64,000 bases of DNA, from NCBI GenBank assembly GCA_016201405.1, contig JACQCZ010000014.1, positions 170,631 through 234,630 of the forward strand, written 5' to 3'. The position numbers were made by a program, and so were the translations under genes. The notes beneath the pieces are model-generated. The model was given only the letters and a program-made list of their open reading frames with translations. It ran no database searches and was not told the DNA's origin. Below, in pieces: positions 54,575-63,483 of the stretch; within the stretch, counting starts at the first letter, position 1, and the number at the start of each line of letters is the position of its first letter. Source of the DNA: Candidatus Acetothermia bacterium (lineage in GTDB: Bacteria > Bipolaricaulota > Bipolaricaulia > RBG-16-55-9).

Positions 54575-55396
54575 ATGATAGATGAATCGCCACCCAGCTC
54601 GGTGGGCCAACTGCTCAGGCTTTGGCGAGAGCGTCGCCGGTTGAGTCAGCTTGCTCTGGCTTTGGAAGCCGAGATCTCCTCTCGCCATCTCAGCTTCGTG
54701 GAGACTGGGAGGAGCCACCCGAGCCGTGAGATGGTATTGCTTCTGGCCGAGGTCTTGGACGTGCCGCCACGCGCTCGCAATGATCTTCTCGCTGCGGCGG
54801 AATATGCGCCAATCTATCGAGAGAGCGGCCTCGACGCACCGGAGATGACACAGTTTCGGCGGGCGCTGGACTTTATCTTGCGGCAGCAGGAGCCTTATCC
54901 TGCTATCGTGCTCGACCGCTACTGGAATATCCTGCACATGAATGAGGGCGCCGGCCGACTCTTCGGACTGCTGCTGGACCCGGCGATCGTTGCGGCGTTG
55001 GGTCCGCCGAATGCCATGCGGCTCGTTTGCCATCCGCAGGCTCTTCGGCCTTGCATTGTCAATTGGGAAGCTACAGCGGCCGCTCTCATCCAGTGGCTTC
55101 ACCGCGATCTTCTTCGAAGTGCCGATCGCGGAATTCGCCTCCTGCTGGACGAGTTACTGGCATACCCAGACGTGCCTCGAAATTGGCGCGCACTCGATCT
55201 TGATGCGCCAGCCGCACCATTTCTGGCCATTGATATGCAAAAGGGTGGCACGCACTTTAGGTTCTTTACCACGCTGACGTCCCTCGGAACGCCCTACGAC
55301 ATAACGCTTCACGAGCTACGCATTGAAAGCTTCTTCCCCGCGGACGATGCCACGGAGACTGAGCTGAGGCTGCTGCGCGCGGCTGCCACGACGTAA
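54575..55396 (+). CDS. XRE-family regulator with MmyB-like ligand-binding domain
   Basis: A 273-residue protein. The XRE helix-turn-helix (about 10-65, LGQLLR...RRRLSQLALALE pattern) is followed by a C-terminal MmyB-type domain (about 95-260; features RYWNILHMNEGAGRLFG and HFRFFTTLTSLGTPYD in parts) thought to bind small lipophilic ligands. I chose ATG 54575. It is divergent from the eamA-MFS operon and likely controls it. From 55397 to 55626 I see no gene. Confidence 0.85.
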   Translation: MIDESPPSSVGQLLRLWRERRRLSQLALALEAEISSRHLSFVETGRSHPSREMVLLLAEVLDVPPRARNDLLAAAEYAPIYRESGLDAPEMTQFRRALDFILRQQEPYPAIVLDRYWNILHMNEGAGRLFGLLLDPAIVAALGPPNAMRLVCHPQALRPCIVNWEATAAALIQWLHRDLLRSADRGIRLLLDELLAYPDVPRNWRALDLDAPAAPFLAIDMQKGGTHFRFFTTLTSLGTPYDITLHELRIESFFPADDATETELRLLRAAATT

Positions 55397-55626
55397 CGCC
55401 GCTCCGGCGCCCATGCTCCCGTTCTTTGCGTCCCGCACCTTGCGATTGTCACCATGTTGGTATGACAGGCGAGGGAGGATTCTGGCGCCAAGCTATCTTG
55501 TTGATCAACTCGTGTATTTCCATTGCGGTTGAATAAAGCCTGATGAGGACTATACCAAGCCGATTTGATCTGACTGGTGACTCTTTGCAAGAATGTGGAG
55601 TCCGACCCAAAGAGAGGATGAGAGAG

Positions 55627-56634
55627 ATGCCGCTAAGCTCGATTGTGATTGAGTCTTTTGAGAGCGAATGTCTTAAAAATAACCCGCTGGGTGACCCGCA
55701 TATTCGCAAGGTTCCTATCTATCTGCCCCCAGGCTATGAGAGCTCGCGCAAGCGCTTCCCCGTGATCTATGTGCTGACCGGATTTACGGGAAGCGGTTTG
55801 ATGCTGCTCAACCGCGAAGGCTTTTCAGAGGCCCTGGATGAGCGGTTGGACCGCCTCATCACAGGCAAGATCATCAAGCCTGTCATCGTCGTGATGCCCG
55901 ATTGCTTCACGTATTACGGCGGCAGCCAATATCTCGATTCAGAAGCAACAGGCCGCTATGAGACCCATTTAATACAGGAGCTGGTACCAAGCATTGATCA
56001 GGAGTACAGAACGTTTGATGACCCCGCACAGCGAGCGGTCATGGGCAAATCGAGCGGTGGCTACGGCTCAATGATTCTGGGGATGCGCCATCCGGACGTC
56101 TTTGGTGTAGTCGCCTGCCACAGCGGAGATATGGCGTTTGAGTACTGCTATCTGCCTGACTTCCCGGAGGCGATGATGGAGATTGAGCGGTGTGGCGGAA
56201 TCTCGGGCTTTATGAAAGACTTCTATGCACAGCCTAAGAAGAAGCCGAGCGGATTCCCGGCGCTCAACACCATAGCCATGGCTTCGTGTTACTCACCGAA
56301 CCTCAAAACCAAACCCCATCTCTTTGATCTGCCCTTTGATCTCAAGAGCTGCGACTTACGCCAAGAGGTCTGGGAGCGCTGGCTGGAGTGGGATCCAGTT
56401 CAGATGATTCCCCGGCATGAGAGAGCACTCAGAAAACTAAAGATCTTTATCGACTGCGGCATCCGGGATGAATTCAGGCTCTATGCCGGCTCACGCATCT
56501 TCACATCTAAATTGAAAAAGCTCGGCATCGATCATGTCTATGAGGAATTTGAAGATACGCACATGAAGATCATCTATCGCTATGACCGCTCACTCAAATT
56601 CATCTCCGATGCTTTTCAGTCGGGTGCAAGCTAG
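55627..56634 (+). CDS. Esterase (alpha/beta-hydrolase, esterase D/Fes-like)
   Basis: A 335-residue enzyme of the putative-esterase family. The VLTGFTG oxyanion segment, nucleophile elbow GKSSGGYGS, acid (DCGIRDEF) and His (EDTHMKIIYRYD) are visible. Likely an S-formylglutathione or other acyl hydrolase, but the substrate is open. I chose ATG 55627; GAGAGG lies 9 bases upstream. An ATG at 55618 is possible. Confidence 0.78.
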   Translation: MPLSSIVIESFESECLKNNPLGDPHIRKVPIYLPPGYESSRKRFPVIYVLTGFTGSGLMLLNREGFSEALDERLDRLITGKIIKPVIVVMPDCFTYYGGSQYLDSEATGRYETHLIQELVPSIDQEYRTFDDPAQRAVMGKSSGGYGSMILGMRHPDVFGVVACHSGDMAFEYCYLPDFPEAMMEIERCGGISGFMKDFYAQPKKKPSGFPALNTIAMASCYSPNLKTKPHLFDLPFDLKSCDLRQEVWERWLEWDPVQMIPRHERALRKLKIFIDCGIRDEFRLYAGSRIFTSKLKKLGIDHVYEEFEDTHMKIIYRYDRSLKFISDAFQSGAS

Positions 56635-56646
56635 AAGGGCTTAAAT

Positions 56647-57291
56647 TTATAGATCGCGTATTCGTTCCCAGGTCAGCTCTTCTAACGAAGAGAGGACCAG
56701 CGTCGCCTTTGAGAAGTCATTATTTTGAGTCAGCTCATTAGGTATTGCAATGCACTTCATTCCGGCATTGAAGGCCGCCAGCACGCCCTTTTCTGCATCT
56801 TCAAGAACCACACATTCATTGGGATAGACTTTGAAGTGGCTGGCAACCAGCAAAAATGGATCCGGATAAGGTTTCTGGCGTGGTGCATCCTCAAACGCGA
56901 CAACCTTTCCAAAATAAGAGTCGATCTTGAACCGGGCTAAAATAAGCTCTACTGAAGCACGCCGGGAAGCTGAGGCCAACCCCAACTTGATATGATGCCT
57001 TTTCAATTCATCTAATAAGCGAAGAGCACCCGGCATCGACTCAAGCCTCTCAGCTACCAGTTTTGTAAAACGCTCGTTCTTTTGCAGTATTAGTGGTGCC
57101 GGGTCAATTGGATGATTCTTCTCTGCTAGATAGCCTAAATGGCCTTTGCCTTGGCGAATCCAGTGATCAGCATATTCTTCTTCACTGACGTCAATGCCGA
57201 TCTGACGAAATGTCGCACGCCACGCCTCGGAGTGAAGCTCTTCGGTTCTGGCCAGAAGCCCATCGAGATCGAAGATCACAACTTGGTTCAT
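56647..57291 (-). CDS. HAD-superfamily phosphatase / phosphoglucomutase-like
   Basis: A 214-residue HAD enzyme. Motif I is FDLDGLLA (residues 7-14), motif II is LASASRR with Ser, motif III is Lys in a loop before VAFEDAPRQKPYPDPF, and motif IV is VLEDAEKG. The cap is helical (C1), as in beta-phosphoglucomutase and phosphoglycolate phosphatase. The physiological substrate is not determined. Confidence 0.82.
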   Translation of the reverse strand: MNQVVIFDLDGLLARTEELHSEAWRATFRQIGIDVSEEEYADHWIRQGKGHLGYLAEKNHPIDPAPLILQKNERFTKLVAERLESMPGALRLLDELKRHHIKLGLASASRRASVELILARFKIDSYFGKVVAFEDAPRQKPYPDPFLLVASHFKVYPNECVVLEDAEKGVLAAFNAGMKCIAIPNELTQNNDFSKATLVLSSLEELTWERIRDL

Positions 57292-57296
57292 TGCGT

Positions 57297-57764
57297 TTAG
57301 GCCAGTTTGGTCATTCCCAGTCGATTGGAAGAGCTGGCGAGCCGCATCATCTCATCCCGAGTGAGGGGGCTGGTCTCGACGCAGAGTGGGACCTTCCCCT
57401 TCATTGCCTTTTCCAGACACTCAGGGCCACAAACGTGCCGGGTTCGTCTAGTGAGCTTGGATACGACCCTTACGAGCGTTGGGTAGACATAGAATGCGGT
57501 CTTCGCGAGCCATTGTGGAAGAGACAGGCTAGAGACCATCTTGCTGGCCGCTTCACGCCCCCAGCAGACTTGTTGCTGATCGAAGAGATACATTGAAAAT
57601 CCAAATCGTTTCCCAAATTGTTTTTGCAGAAGCTCTTGCGCCCGCTTCTCATCGTAGGGAATAGCTATAAATTGCTTCTTTCTGTCAAGGCGTGATAACA
57701 ACCACACAAAACCACGGCAGTAGGCGCAGCCACTGTCATAAATAATAATCTTGGGCCCGCTCAT
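57297..57764 (-). CDS. DCC-family thiol-disulfide oxidoreductase (DUF393)
   Basis: A 155-residue protein with the DCC motif region YDSGCAYCRGFVWLL (Cys13, Cys16) of DUF393. A helical middle part precedes a second cysteine-bearing segment. The role is presumed redox; none is demonstrated. The ATG overlaps the stop of the upstream regulator (ATGA). Confidence 0.75.
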   Translation of the reverse strand: MSGPKIIIYDSGCAYCRGFVWLLSRLDRKKQFIAIPYDEKRAQELLQKQFGKRFGFSMYLFDQQQVCWGREAASKMVSSLSLPQWLAKTAFYVYPTLVRVVSKLTRRTRHVCGPECLEKAMKGKVPLCVETSPLTRDEMMRLASSSNRLGMTKLA

Positions 57765-58411
57765 TTCCTCTTCTCCTTCCGAATCACATAGGTACACATG
57801 CGGTCGCCCTTGATCATATGCTCTTGGCGAGTCACTTTGGCCTGGGGCAAGGCCATCTTGAAGAGCTTTAGCTCATACATGCAGGCCTGTGAGCACTCAC
57901 GTGCAATCTGGCAGATGGAGCAGTTGTGCTCTCGAAGCATAAAGCTCTCATCGTCAATCTTCTCGCACTCGGCCATATAACCCTCTTCCGTGCGAATCTT
58001 CGCAAGCTCTTGGACGCACTCGGCCAAAGACTTGTTATCAAGACGCAGTTGATATTCTTTCAAAAGATTCTCAGTGCGCTTCTTGAAGAGGCGCTCAATA
58101 CCCTCTTCCCCATCGAGTGCTCGAAGTGCACCCAAAAGGCTGTTGGCCATCTGCGGATAGGCACGCGGGAAGAGCTCGTCCCCCATCGTTGTGAGAGAAT
58201 AGATGTAGCTAGGACGCCCCATGCCGCGCTGCTCCATCTCATGCTGAATCAGATCGTCGTGCTCCAGGGCTTTCAAATGCTGACGAGCACCCATGGAGCT
58301 GATGCAAAGCTTCTCGCCCAGCTCATCCGCCGTCAGTGGTCCATGGAGTTTTAGAAACTCCAAAATCTTTCGGCGGGTCTCTTGCAGCTGCCTCTTTACG
58401 ACCGCTTCCAT
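57761..58411 (-). CDS. SufR-like Fe-S-sensing winged-helix regulator
   Basis: A 216-residue DeoR/ArsR-type regulator. The N-terminal helix-turn-helix (about 10-60) has GPLTADELGEKLCIS and SMGARQHLKALE. The C-terminal part has cysteines 164, 167, 173, 177 and 206, matching the cluster-binding segment of SufR (HNCSICQIA, then GDRMCTY). It is divergent from an MFS operon and likely controls it and its own DCC neighbour. Confidence 0.8.
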   Translation of the reverse strand: MEAVVKRQLQETRRKILEFLKLHGPLTADELGEKLCISSMGARQHLKALEHDDLIQHEMEQRGMGRPSYIYSLTTMGDELFPRAYPQMANSLLGALRALDGEEGIERLFKKRTENLLKEYQLRLDNKSLAECVQELAKIRTEEGYMAECEKIDDESFMLREHNCSICQIARECSQACMYELKLFKMALPQAKVTRQEHMIKGDRMCTYVIRKEKRK

Positions 58412-58439
58412 AGTCTCATCTGTCTTCCTTTCATCTGCT

Positions 58440-58520
58440 AGTATAACAGAGAAGTCGGAGTTTGTGAACTTAATAAACTAAATACTTGACAAAGTGGAGC
58501 TGAAGTGCTACATTCTCCAC
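58440..58520. promoter_or_regulatory. Divergent promoters for the SufR-like regulator and MFS genes
   Basis: Minus strand: TTCACA (58463-58468), 17 bases and TATACT (58440-58445), for the regulator. Plus strand: TTGACA (58486-58491), 17 bases and TACATT (58509-58514), for the MFS gene. A dyad GTGGAG / CTCCAC (58494-58499 and 58515-58520) straddles the plus -10 box and is a candidate operator. Confidence 0.65.
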
Positions 58521-58545
58521 CGAGGACTTTGAAAGGGAGATGAGC

Positions 58546-59874
58546 ATGAACCCCGATTATTCACATTCCAAATCTGAAGCCTCGGGCGGAATACCTGGAT
58601 ATTTTGAGAAGATCAGGCTCTTCAGTTATAACGCACGCCTCTATTTGCTTCACGTCATTGGAATGGACCTGATTCATGGCACATGGGAAGTTATCTTCAA
58701 TCTTTACTTGCTTGAGCTTGGGTTCAGCATTGAATTTATTGGCCTCCGAATCGCGATCACCGGGATCGCGGGTGCCACAGCCTCTATTCCAATGGGATGG
58801 CTCTCCGACAGGATTGGGCGCAAGGCTGGATTCATTTTGGGCGATGGAGGAGGTGCCCTCATGTCGCTCATTCAGATCCTGAGCATCAATCCTGCAGTCT
58901 TGCTTGTGAGTCCGGCGATTGGGGCTCTGTTCGGAGCGTTACACAATGTGACCGAGCCAGCATTTATGGCGGAAAACAGCCAAAAAGAAGAGCGCGTGCA
59001 TCTGTTCAGCGTCTCCGACGGGCTTCGCACCCTCTCTGCCATGCTGGGCAGTCTGGCTGCCGGATTCCTGCCCCTTTGGATCGCGATTCAATTCGACATC
59101 GACAAAGTTGTCGCCTATCGGTATGCGACGTTTATCGGCATTGCTTGGTGGTTTCTCTCACTCATTCCGGCTCTCCTGTTACGACAGCAAGTGGCGGAGA
59201 AGATCCGAACGACCCATGCCGTTGATAATCACAAATCAATCTGGAAGAGAGCTTTTCCCAATCTCAAAAATCCAAAGCTCATCGGCAAATTTTTGCTGGT
59301 CAATGCGCTCATTTCGCTCGGTGCAGGTTTTGTGGTTCCACTCTTCAACGTCTTTTTCCATGAAGGGGTCCATGCCGATGAGAACGAGATTGGAATGCTA
59401 TTTGCTGCTGGATCGCTCTTTCTGGCTTTTGGAGCTTTCGCAATGCCCTTCTTCGTTGGCCGCTTTGGGAAAGTCAAGACCGTGACCATCACGAGGCTGG
59501 CCGCGGTGCCCTTTGTGGTGCTGATCGGTTTTGCCCCAAGCCTGGCCGATACATCTAATGTCCTGTCGATCGCTGGTCTGGCGTACATCTTGAGAACAAC
59601 GTTCTTCAATATGTCCTATCCCGTGGCCGATGCGTTTACCATGGAATTGCTGGACCCGCGCGAGCGCGCAACCGCAACTGGACTGCAGGCGACGGCTGGG
59701 CGGATCGCCATGGCCGGAGCTGGATTTCTGGGCGCCCTTTTGATGAGTGCCGGAAACTACCAGACACGCTTTTTCTTGATGGCCTTCTTCTATTTGATGT
59801 CAACACTCATCTTCTGGCGAATCTTCCGCTCCTGGGAAGATCGGAAGCTCACGGAGCCGCAGGCACAGATCTAG
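58546..59874 (+). CDS. Major facilitator superfamily transporter
   Basis: A 442-residue 12-helix transporter. The loop after helix 2 is WLSDRIGRKAGF. The start is ATG 58546, preceded by GGGAG with 6-base spacing; ATG 58540 is too close. It leads an operon of five small genes (58546-61755), including an FMN reductase and a two-domain VOC protein. Substrate unknown. Confidence 0.85.
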   Translation: MNPDYSHSKSEASGGIPGYFEKIRLFSYNARLYLLHVIGMDLIHGTWEVIFNLYLLELGFSIEFIGLRIAITGIAGATASIPMGWLSDRIGRKAGFILGDGGGALMSLIQILSINPAVLLVSPAIGALFGALHNVTEPAFMAENSQKEERVHLFSVSDGLRTLSAMLGSLAAGFLPLWIAIQFDIDKVVAYRYATFIGIAWWFLSLIPALLLRQQVAEKIRTTHAVDNHKSIWKRAFPNLKNPKLIGKFLLVNALISLGAGFVVPLFNVFFHEGVHADENEIGMLFAAGSLFLAFGAFAMPFFVGRFGKVKTVTITRLAAVPFVVLIGFAPSLADTSNVLSIAGLAYILRTTFFNMSYPVADAFTMELLDPRERATATGLQATAGRIAMAGAGFLGALLMSAGNYQTRFFLMAFFYLMSTLIFWRIFRSWEDRKLTEPQAQI

Positions 59875-59886
59875 AGAGGTGAAGTA

Positions 59887-60204
59887 ATGGCCCATTATCT
59901 AGTGGAAGCAAAGCCCCACCTGCACAAATTAAAGAGCCTGAGAGAAAGGCTTGATCAGGGCCTAATCAAAAGGCTTAAGCCCTTTGGAAATACTCTGCAT
60001 CATTCGCTGGTCAACGCCAGACTCAAACCCGATGGCTTTGCCGTCTGGGAGGAAGAAGATTACTGCAGCCCACCGCTTGCACAAGAGCGCGCTGCTGTTC
60101 TGGGTGAGTTCTTTGCCAAAATAAGCGTAAAGACCACCCGAGAAGAAGAAGGCTGGAATGAGGTTGGTGAGTTGCCAAGCTTATGGGACAAATACACATT
60201 TTAG
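59887..60204 (+). CDS. Hypothetical protein
   Basis: A 105-residue acidic-to-basic soluble protein with a strong GAGAGGTGA ribosome-binding site. It has a helical N-terminal half (LHKLKSLRERLDQGL) and a WEEEDYCSPPL segment. No family is recognised. Its end overlaps the next gene by 22 bases, a sign of coupling. Confidence 0.6.
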   Translation: MAHYLVEAKPHLHKLKSLRERLDQGLIKRLKPFGNTLHHSLVNARLKPDGFAVWEEEDYCSPPLAQERAAVLGEFFAKISVKTTREEEGWNEVGELPSLWDKYTF

Positions 60205-60752
60205 CCATTGGCGGAAGTCTGCGAGAGAACTCGCGCACAAAGCATGCCATTGAGCTGGCCCTCGATGGCGCATCTCATGCGGAGGCTGAGATTGAGTTCT
60301 TTGATCTCAAAGATCATCCGCTTCCGTTCTATGACGACCGCAAAGCCATCGACAGCTATTCAGGGTCTGTCTTCCAATTATTGGACGCGGCAAGAAGTGC
60401 AGACGGGCTCATCATCGGGACTCCAGTCTATCATGGCACGCTGAGCGGCTCAGTCAAGAATGCGCTCGATTTTCTGGAGCTCCTAGGCAATGACAAGCCT
60501 CCTTACCTGACGGGCAAAGTGGTGGGCTTACTGAGCGTTGCTGGAGGCAGCGCAGGAATGAATGCGATCAACAGCCTCATTGCAGCATGCTATGCATTAA
60601 AAGCTTGGGTTCTGCCTCGGACTGCAATCATCCCTGGAGAAGGTTTTGATGAGATGGGTAGCCTAAAAGATTCTTCATTGGTTCAGAGGCTCACTGCTCT
60701 CGGCGAGGAAGTCGTCCAGGCCGTTGAGACCTTCTCGGCAAGGCGCCGATGA
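60183..60752 (+). CDS. NADPH-dependent FMN reductase / NAD(P)H quinone reductase-like
   Basis: A 189-residue flavodoxin-like protein with the FMN motif GGSLRENSRTK (10-20) and TPVYHGTLSG with the isoalloxazine-contacting region (about 80-90). SsuE/ChrR-like enzymes reduce flavins or quinones. It starts within the preceding frame and its stop overlaps the next ATG (ATGA). Confidence 0.85.
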   Translation: MGQIHILAIGGSLRENSRTKHAIELALDGASHAEAEIEFFDLKDHPLPFYDDRKAIDSYSGSVFQLLDAARSADGLIIGTPVYHGTLSGSVKNALDFLELLGNDKPPYLTGKVVGLLSVAGGSAGMNAINSLIAACYALKAWVLPRTAIIPGEGFDEMGSLKDSSLVQRLTALGEEVVQAVETFSARRR

Positions 60753-61513
60753 CCGAGCCAAGCATGATGAAAGCACTTTTCCACGTCCACTTCTTCGTTC
60801 CAAACATGACGCAGGGAGTGCGAGAAATGGAGCGCTTTTATCAAGAGAATCTCAGCTTCAAGGTGGTTGCACGCTATGGATACATTGATGATGCGCATAA
60901 GAGATTTTCTCCTGACGTACGTTGGGAAGAGCTTGAAGCTCAAAAGTTTAGATTGAGGCTTGTTGAGCTGGAGCGAGGCGCGGTAAACCTGGTCCTTATG
61001 CCCAGCCAATTTTCTTCTGCCGTGATGGAGCACTTCGGGATTCTATTGGAAGAATCTGATTATGAGCATGCCTTCTCTATCGCCAAATCGAAGCAGTTGC
61101 GTTTCAAGCGCGATGCCATGAGAAGCTTTATCTACACGCCCTTCGGATTTGCAGTCGAATTGCAGCTCGTACCACAAGATCGCTACACATACACAGAAGC
61201 TGACTTCAATAAACTTCAAATTGAGAGTCTCGCACTAGGTGCGAAAGAGCCCGAGAAAGCTGCAGAGATGCTGGCTGAGCTCTTAAATCTCAATATTTCC
61301 CATAATCAAAAATACTTCGAACTGAAAGATGATCGCAGCCATCTGCACATTCAAGCTTCAGAAAGACGCCTGGTCGAGATGAATCTCGCTTGCTCTCCAC
61401 AAGCTGCTCAAAGCCTCAAGATATGGCCAGATCCGGCAACCAATAGATTTGTCGCATTTCAGGATCCCGTTGGGGTACCCATCACGATTAAAGTGACCGA
61501 GAGACTTGTATAA
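60749..61513 (+). CDS. Two-domain VOC (glyoxalase-like) protein
   Basis: A 254-residue protein containing two VOC modules (about 8-135 and 145-250). The first has VHFFVPNMTQGVREMERFYQENL (in parts) and a FIYTPFGFAVELQL strand. The second has KEPEKAAEMLAELLNL and FQDPVGVPITIKV. Tandem VOC proteins are often dioxygenases or lyases; metal residues are not fully conserved in my reading. The start overlaps the previous stop. Confidence 0.7.
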   Translation: MTEPSMMKALFHVHFFVPNMTQGVREMERFYQENLSFKVVARYGYIDDAHKRFSPDVRWEELEAQKFRLRLVELERGAVNLVLMPSQFSSAVMEHFGILLEESDYEHAFSIAKSKQLRFKRDAMRSFIYTPFGFAVELQLVPQDRYTYTEADFNKLQIESLALGAKEPEKAAEMLAELLNLNISHNQKYFELKDDRSHLHIQASERRLVEMNLACSPQAAQSLKIWPDPATNRFVAFQDPVGVPITIKVTERLV

Positions 61514-61560
61514 ATCAAGTCTTGGACAGTGCCCGCTAAGAAATTAAGACAGGAGTATCT

Positions 61561-61755
61561 ATGTACGACCAAAATTTCGAGTCAGTCGCCAATGCAAAGT
61601 TTTCAGAGCAAATTCGTCATGCCGAGCGAAAATATCAATATTCTCTTGCGACTCATTCTCATCGCTCTATGACTGATTTGTTCGTCCTGATCCTGGGAAA
61701 TTCTCTCGTCGATCTGGGCCGCAGCCTCGTCACAACAGTCCAGAAGAGAAGTTGA
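61561..61755 (+). CDS. Small hypothetical protein
   Basis: A 64-residue frame preceded by AGGAG at 5-base spacing. It has a helical region with DLFVLILGNSLVDLGRSL, possibly amphipathic. No family is recognised. It is the last gene in the MFS operon before the ANKH/MATE-like gene. Confidence 0.45.
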   Translation: MYDQNFESVANAKFSEQIRHAERKYQYSLATHSHRSMTDLFVLILGNSLVDLGRSLVTTVQKRS

Positions 61756-61810
61756 TCTGATGCAAGATTGGGCCGTTGTGCGAGAGATTCTCGCGTGATA
61801 TGGTATCTCA

Positions 61811-63175
61811 ATGACATCACACTCCAGCCCGCTGACAACTCAGGAAATCTTCCGCCGCTGGTGGCCTCTCGCTGCAAGCTGGCTGCTGATGGGCGCTGAA
61901 TTGCCATTTGTGAGCGCCATTGTCGCACGACTTGCCAATCCTGAGATCAATCTGGCCGCCTATGGAGGCGTCGTCTTTCCGCTCGCTCTTATTATTGAGT
62001 CTCCAATTATTATGCTGTTAGCGGCTTCTACTGCCCTCAGCAAAGACTGGCTCTCCTACAAAAAACTCCAGAAATTTATGATGGTTGCTGGCGCCGTATT
62101 GACGTTGCTTCACACACTAATCGCCTTTACACCGCTCTATTATTGGGTCGTAGAGCACGTCATCGGTGCGCCGCAAGAAGTGGTCGAGCCGGCCCGGTTG
62201 GGACTGATGATTATGGTTCCCTGGAGCTGGGCGATCGCCTTTCGGCGCTTCCAACAGGGCGTCCTGATTCGCTTTGATCACTCCCGCGCCGTCACAGTCG
62301 GGACGATGATTCGGCTTGCGGGTATTGCTTCCGTGCTTACCGCTGGATATCTTCTTCAGAGCGTTCCAGGCGTCATCGTAGCAGCCGCTGCCGTGATCAC
62401 GGGTGTGATTGGGGAAGCGATCTATGCAGGATGGCGGGTCAGGCCTGTCATTCGGAATCAATTAAAGACAGCTAGAAAAGTGGAGCCACAATTGACCTTT
62501 AGAGAGTTTGCTAGGTTCTACACGCCTCTTGCACTGACCTCTTTGTTGACGCTCATCGCACAGCCGATTGGGAGCGCAGCACTCAGCCGCATGCCAAATG
62601 CACTAGAGTCATTGGCTACCTGGCCCGTTGTAAACGGGCTCATCTTCCTGTTAAGCTGTGTCGGCTTCTCTTATCAAGAGCTGGTCGTCGCACTTCTCGA
62701 CAAACCCAGCGCCTTCTACAAATTGAGAGACTTTGCCGCAAAGCTTGCATTGATCGCGACCATGGCTCTCTCGATCGTCACAGTCACGCCAATCGGAAGA
62801 TTCTGGTTTGAAGGAGCCACTGGACTTTCACCCGCACTCACAGGAATGGCTCTTGTCGCGCTCTGGCTTGGGCTATTGCGACCCGGTCTTCTTGTGATTC
62901 TCTTTGGGCTTCAAGGAGCACTGGTGCACAGCCGTCGCACTCGTCCCATCACAGAGGCTATCGCTCTCTCTTTGACTGTGAGCTCGCTCATTTTATGGCT
63001 GGGTGTTCTTCGCGATGACATTATTGGGCTTTATGTTGGCGTCGCTGCCTTTACCCTTGGAGTCGTTGTACAAGTCCTCTGGTTGTGGCTGCGTGGCCGA
63101 AGCACAATTATCGAATTAGAAAAGAAGCATCATCCAGATTTACAGGTCCTTGCAACAGCCGCACCTGCTGAATAG
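61811..63175 (+). CDS. Integral membrane transporter, ANKH/MATE-like (MOP superfamily)
   Basis: A 454-residue protein with about 12 hydrophobic helices. The N-terminal ELPFVSAIVARLANPEINLA segment and helix 2 ESPIIMLLAASTALS are typical of bacterial homologues of progressive ankylosis protein (ANKH) and MATE exporters. It lacks the standard MATE motifs seen in NorM. Transport substrate unknown. Its ATG 61811 lacks a strong ribosome-binding site. Confidence 0.7.
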   Translation: MTSHSSPLTTQEIFRRWWPLAASWLLMGAELPFVSAIVARLANPEINLAAYGGVVFPLALIIESPIIMLLAASTALSKDWLSYKKLQKFMMVAGAVLTLLHTLIAFTPLYYWVVEHVIGAPQEVVEPARLGLMIMVPWSWAIAFRRFQQGVLIRFDHSRAVTVGTMIRLAGIASVLTAGYLLQSVPGVIVAAAAVITGVIGEAIYAGWRVRPVIRNQLKTARKVEPQLTFREFARFYTPLALTSLLTLIAQPIGSAALSRMPNALESLATWPVVNGLIFLLSCVGFSYQELVVALLDKPSAFYKLRDFAAKLALIATMALSIVTVTPIGRFWFEGATGLSPALTGMALVALWLGLLRPGLLVILFGLQGALVHSRRTRPITEAIALSLTVSSLILWLGVLRDDIIGLYVGVAAFTLGVVVQVLWLWLRGRSTIIELEKKHHPDLQVLATAAPAE

Positions 63176-63193
63176 CCCAGCTCATAAAAAGTA

Positions 63194-63342
63194 AGAGGGG
63201 CTTGGCCTCAGGGCAAGCGCTGAGCAAAAATCCGCGTGTATTGGCGGGCTACGCGGCAAAAACTCTTGCAACTTGCGACGAGGATAAAGCAAGGAGGGTG
63301 CTCTATCCCAGCCACCAAGCCCTCTTCCAGGAGGTAACTCCT
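63194..63342 (+). ncRNA. Candidate structured RNA, unidentified
   Basis: A multi-helix fold can be drawn. The closing helix AGAGGGGCTTGG (63194-63205) pairs with CCAAGCCCTCTT (63315-63326), with one bulge. Internal helices are CTCAG / CTGAG (63207-63224), CCGCGT / ACGCGG (63232-63256), TTGC / GCGA (63266-63278) and GGATA / TATCC (63282-63308) with GCA / TGC nested inside. Identical CAAAAA linkers flank the third helix. A following hairpin, AGGAG-GTAA-CTCCT (63329-63342), has a GNRA loop. The strand is uncertain; the remaining gap to 63483 holds nothing else I can name. Confidence 0.45.
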
Positions 63343-63483
63343 CATTCCACAATACTCTCTTTCAACGACCGCCAAAGGACGGCTAGCTGGTGAGATAGGG
63401 ACGTTTGGGATGTTAAGCAAAACGATCAAAACCAGAGGTGAGGTTGACAGATTTGATCAAGTCGAGGAGAATAGATCGCGCAA

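Noticed and set aside
63194-63326. tmRNA, RNase P RNA, SRP RNA or glmS ribozyme
   Set aside because: Their conserved signatures (T-arm GTTCGA, GAGGAAAGTCC, GGAAGCAGC, GTTGACGAGG with its core) are not found.
63202-63429. Short frames on both strands in the gap before acylphosphatase
   Set aside because: They overlap the structured region on opposite strands and lack ribosome-binding sites; RNA structure explains the segment better.
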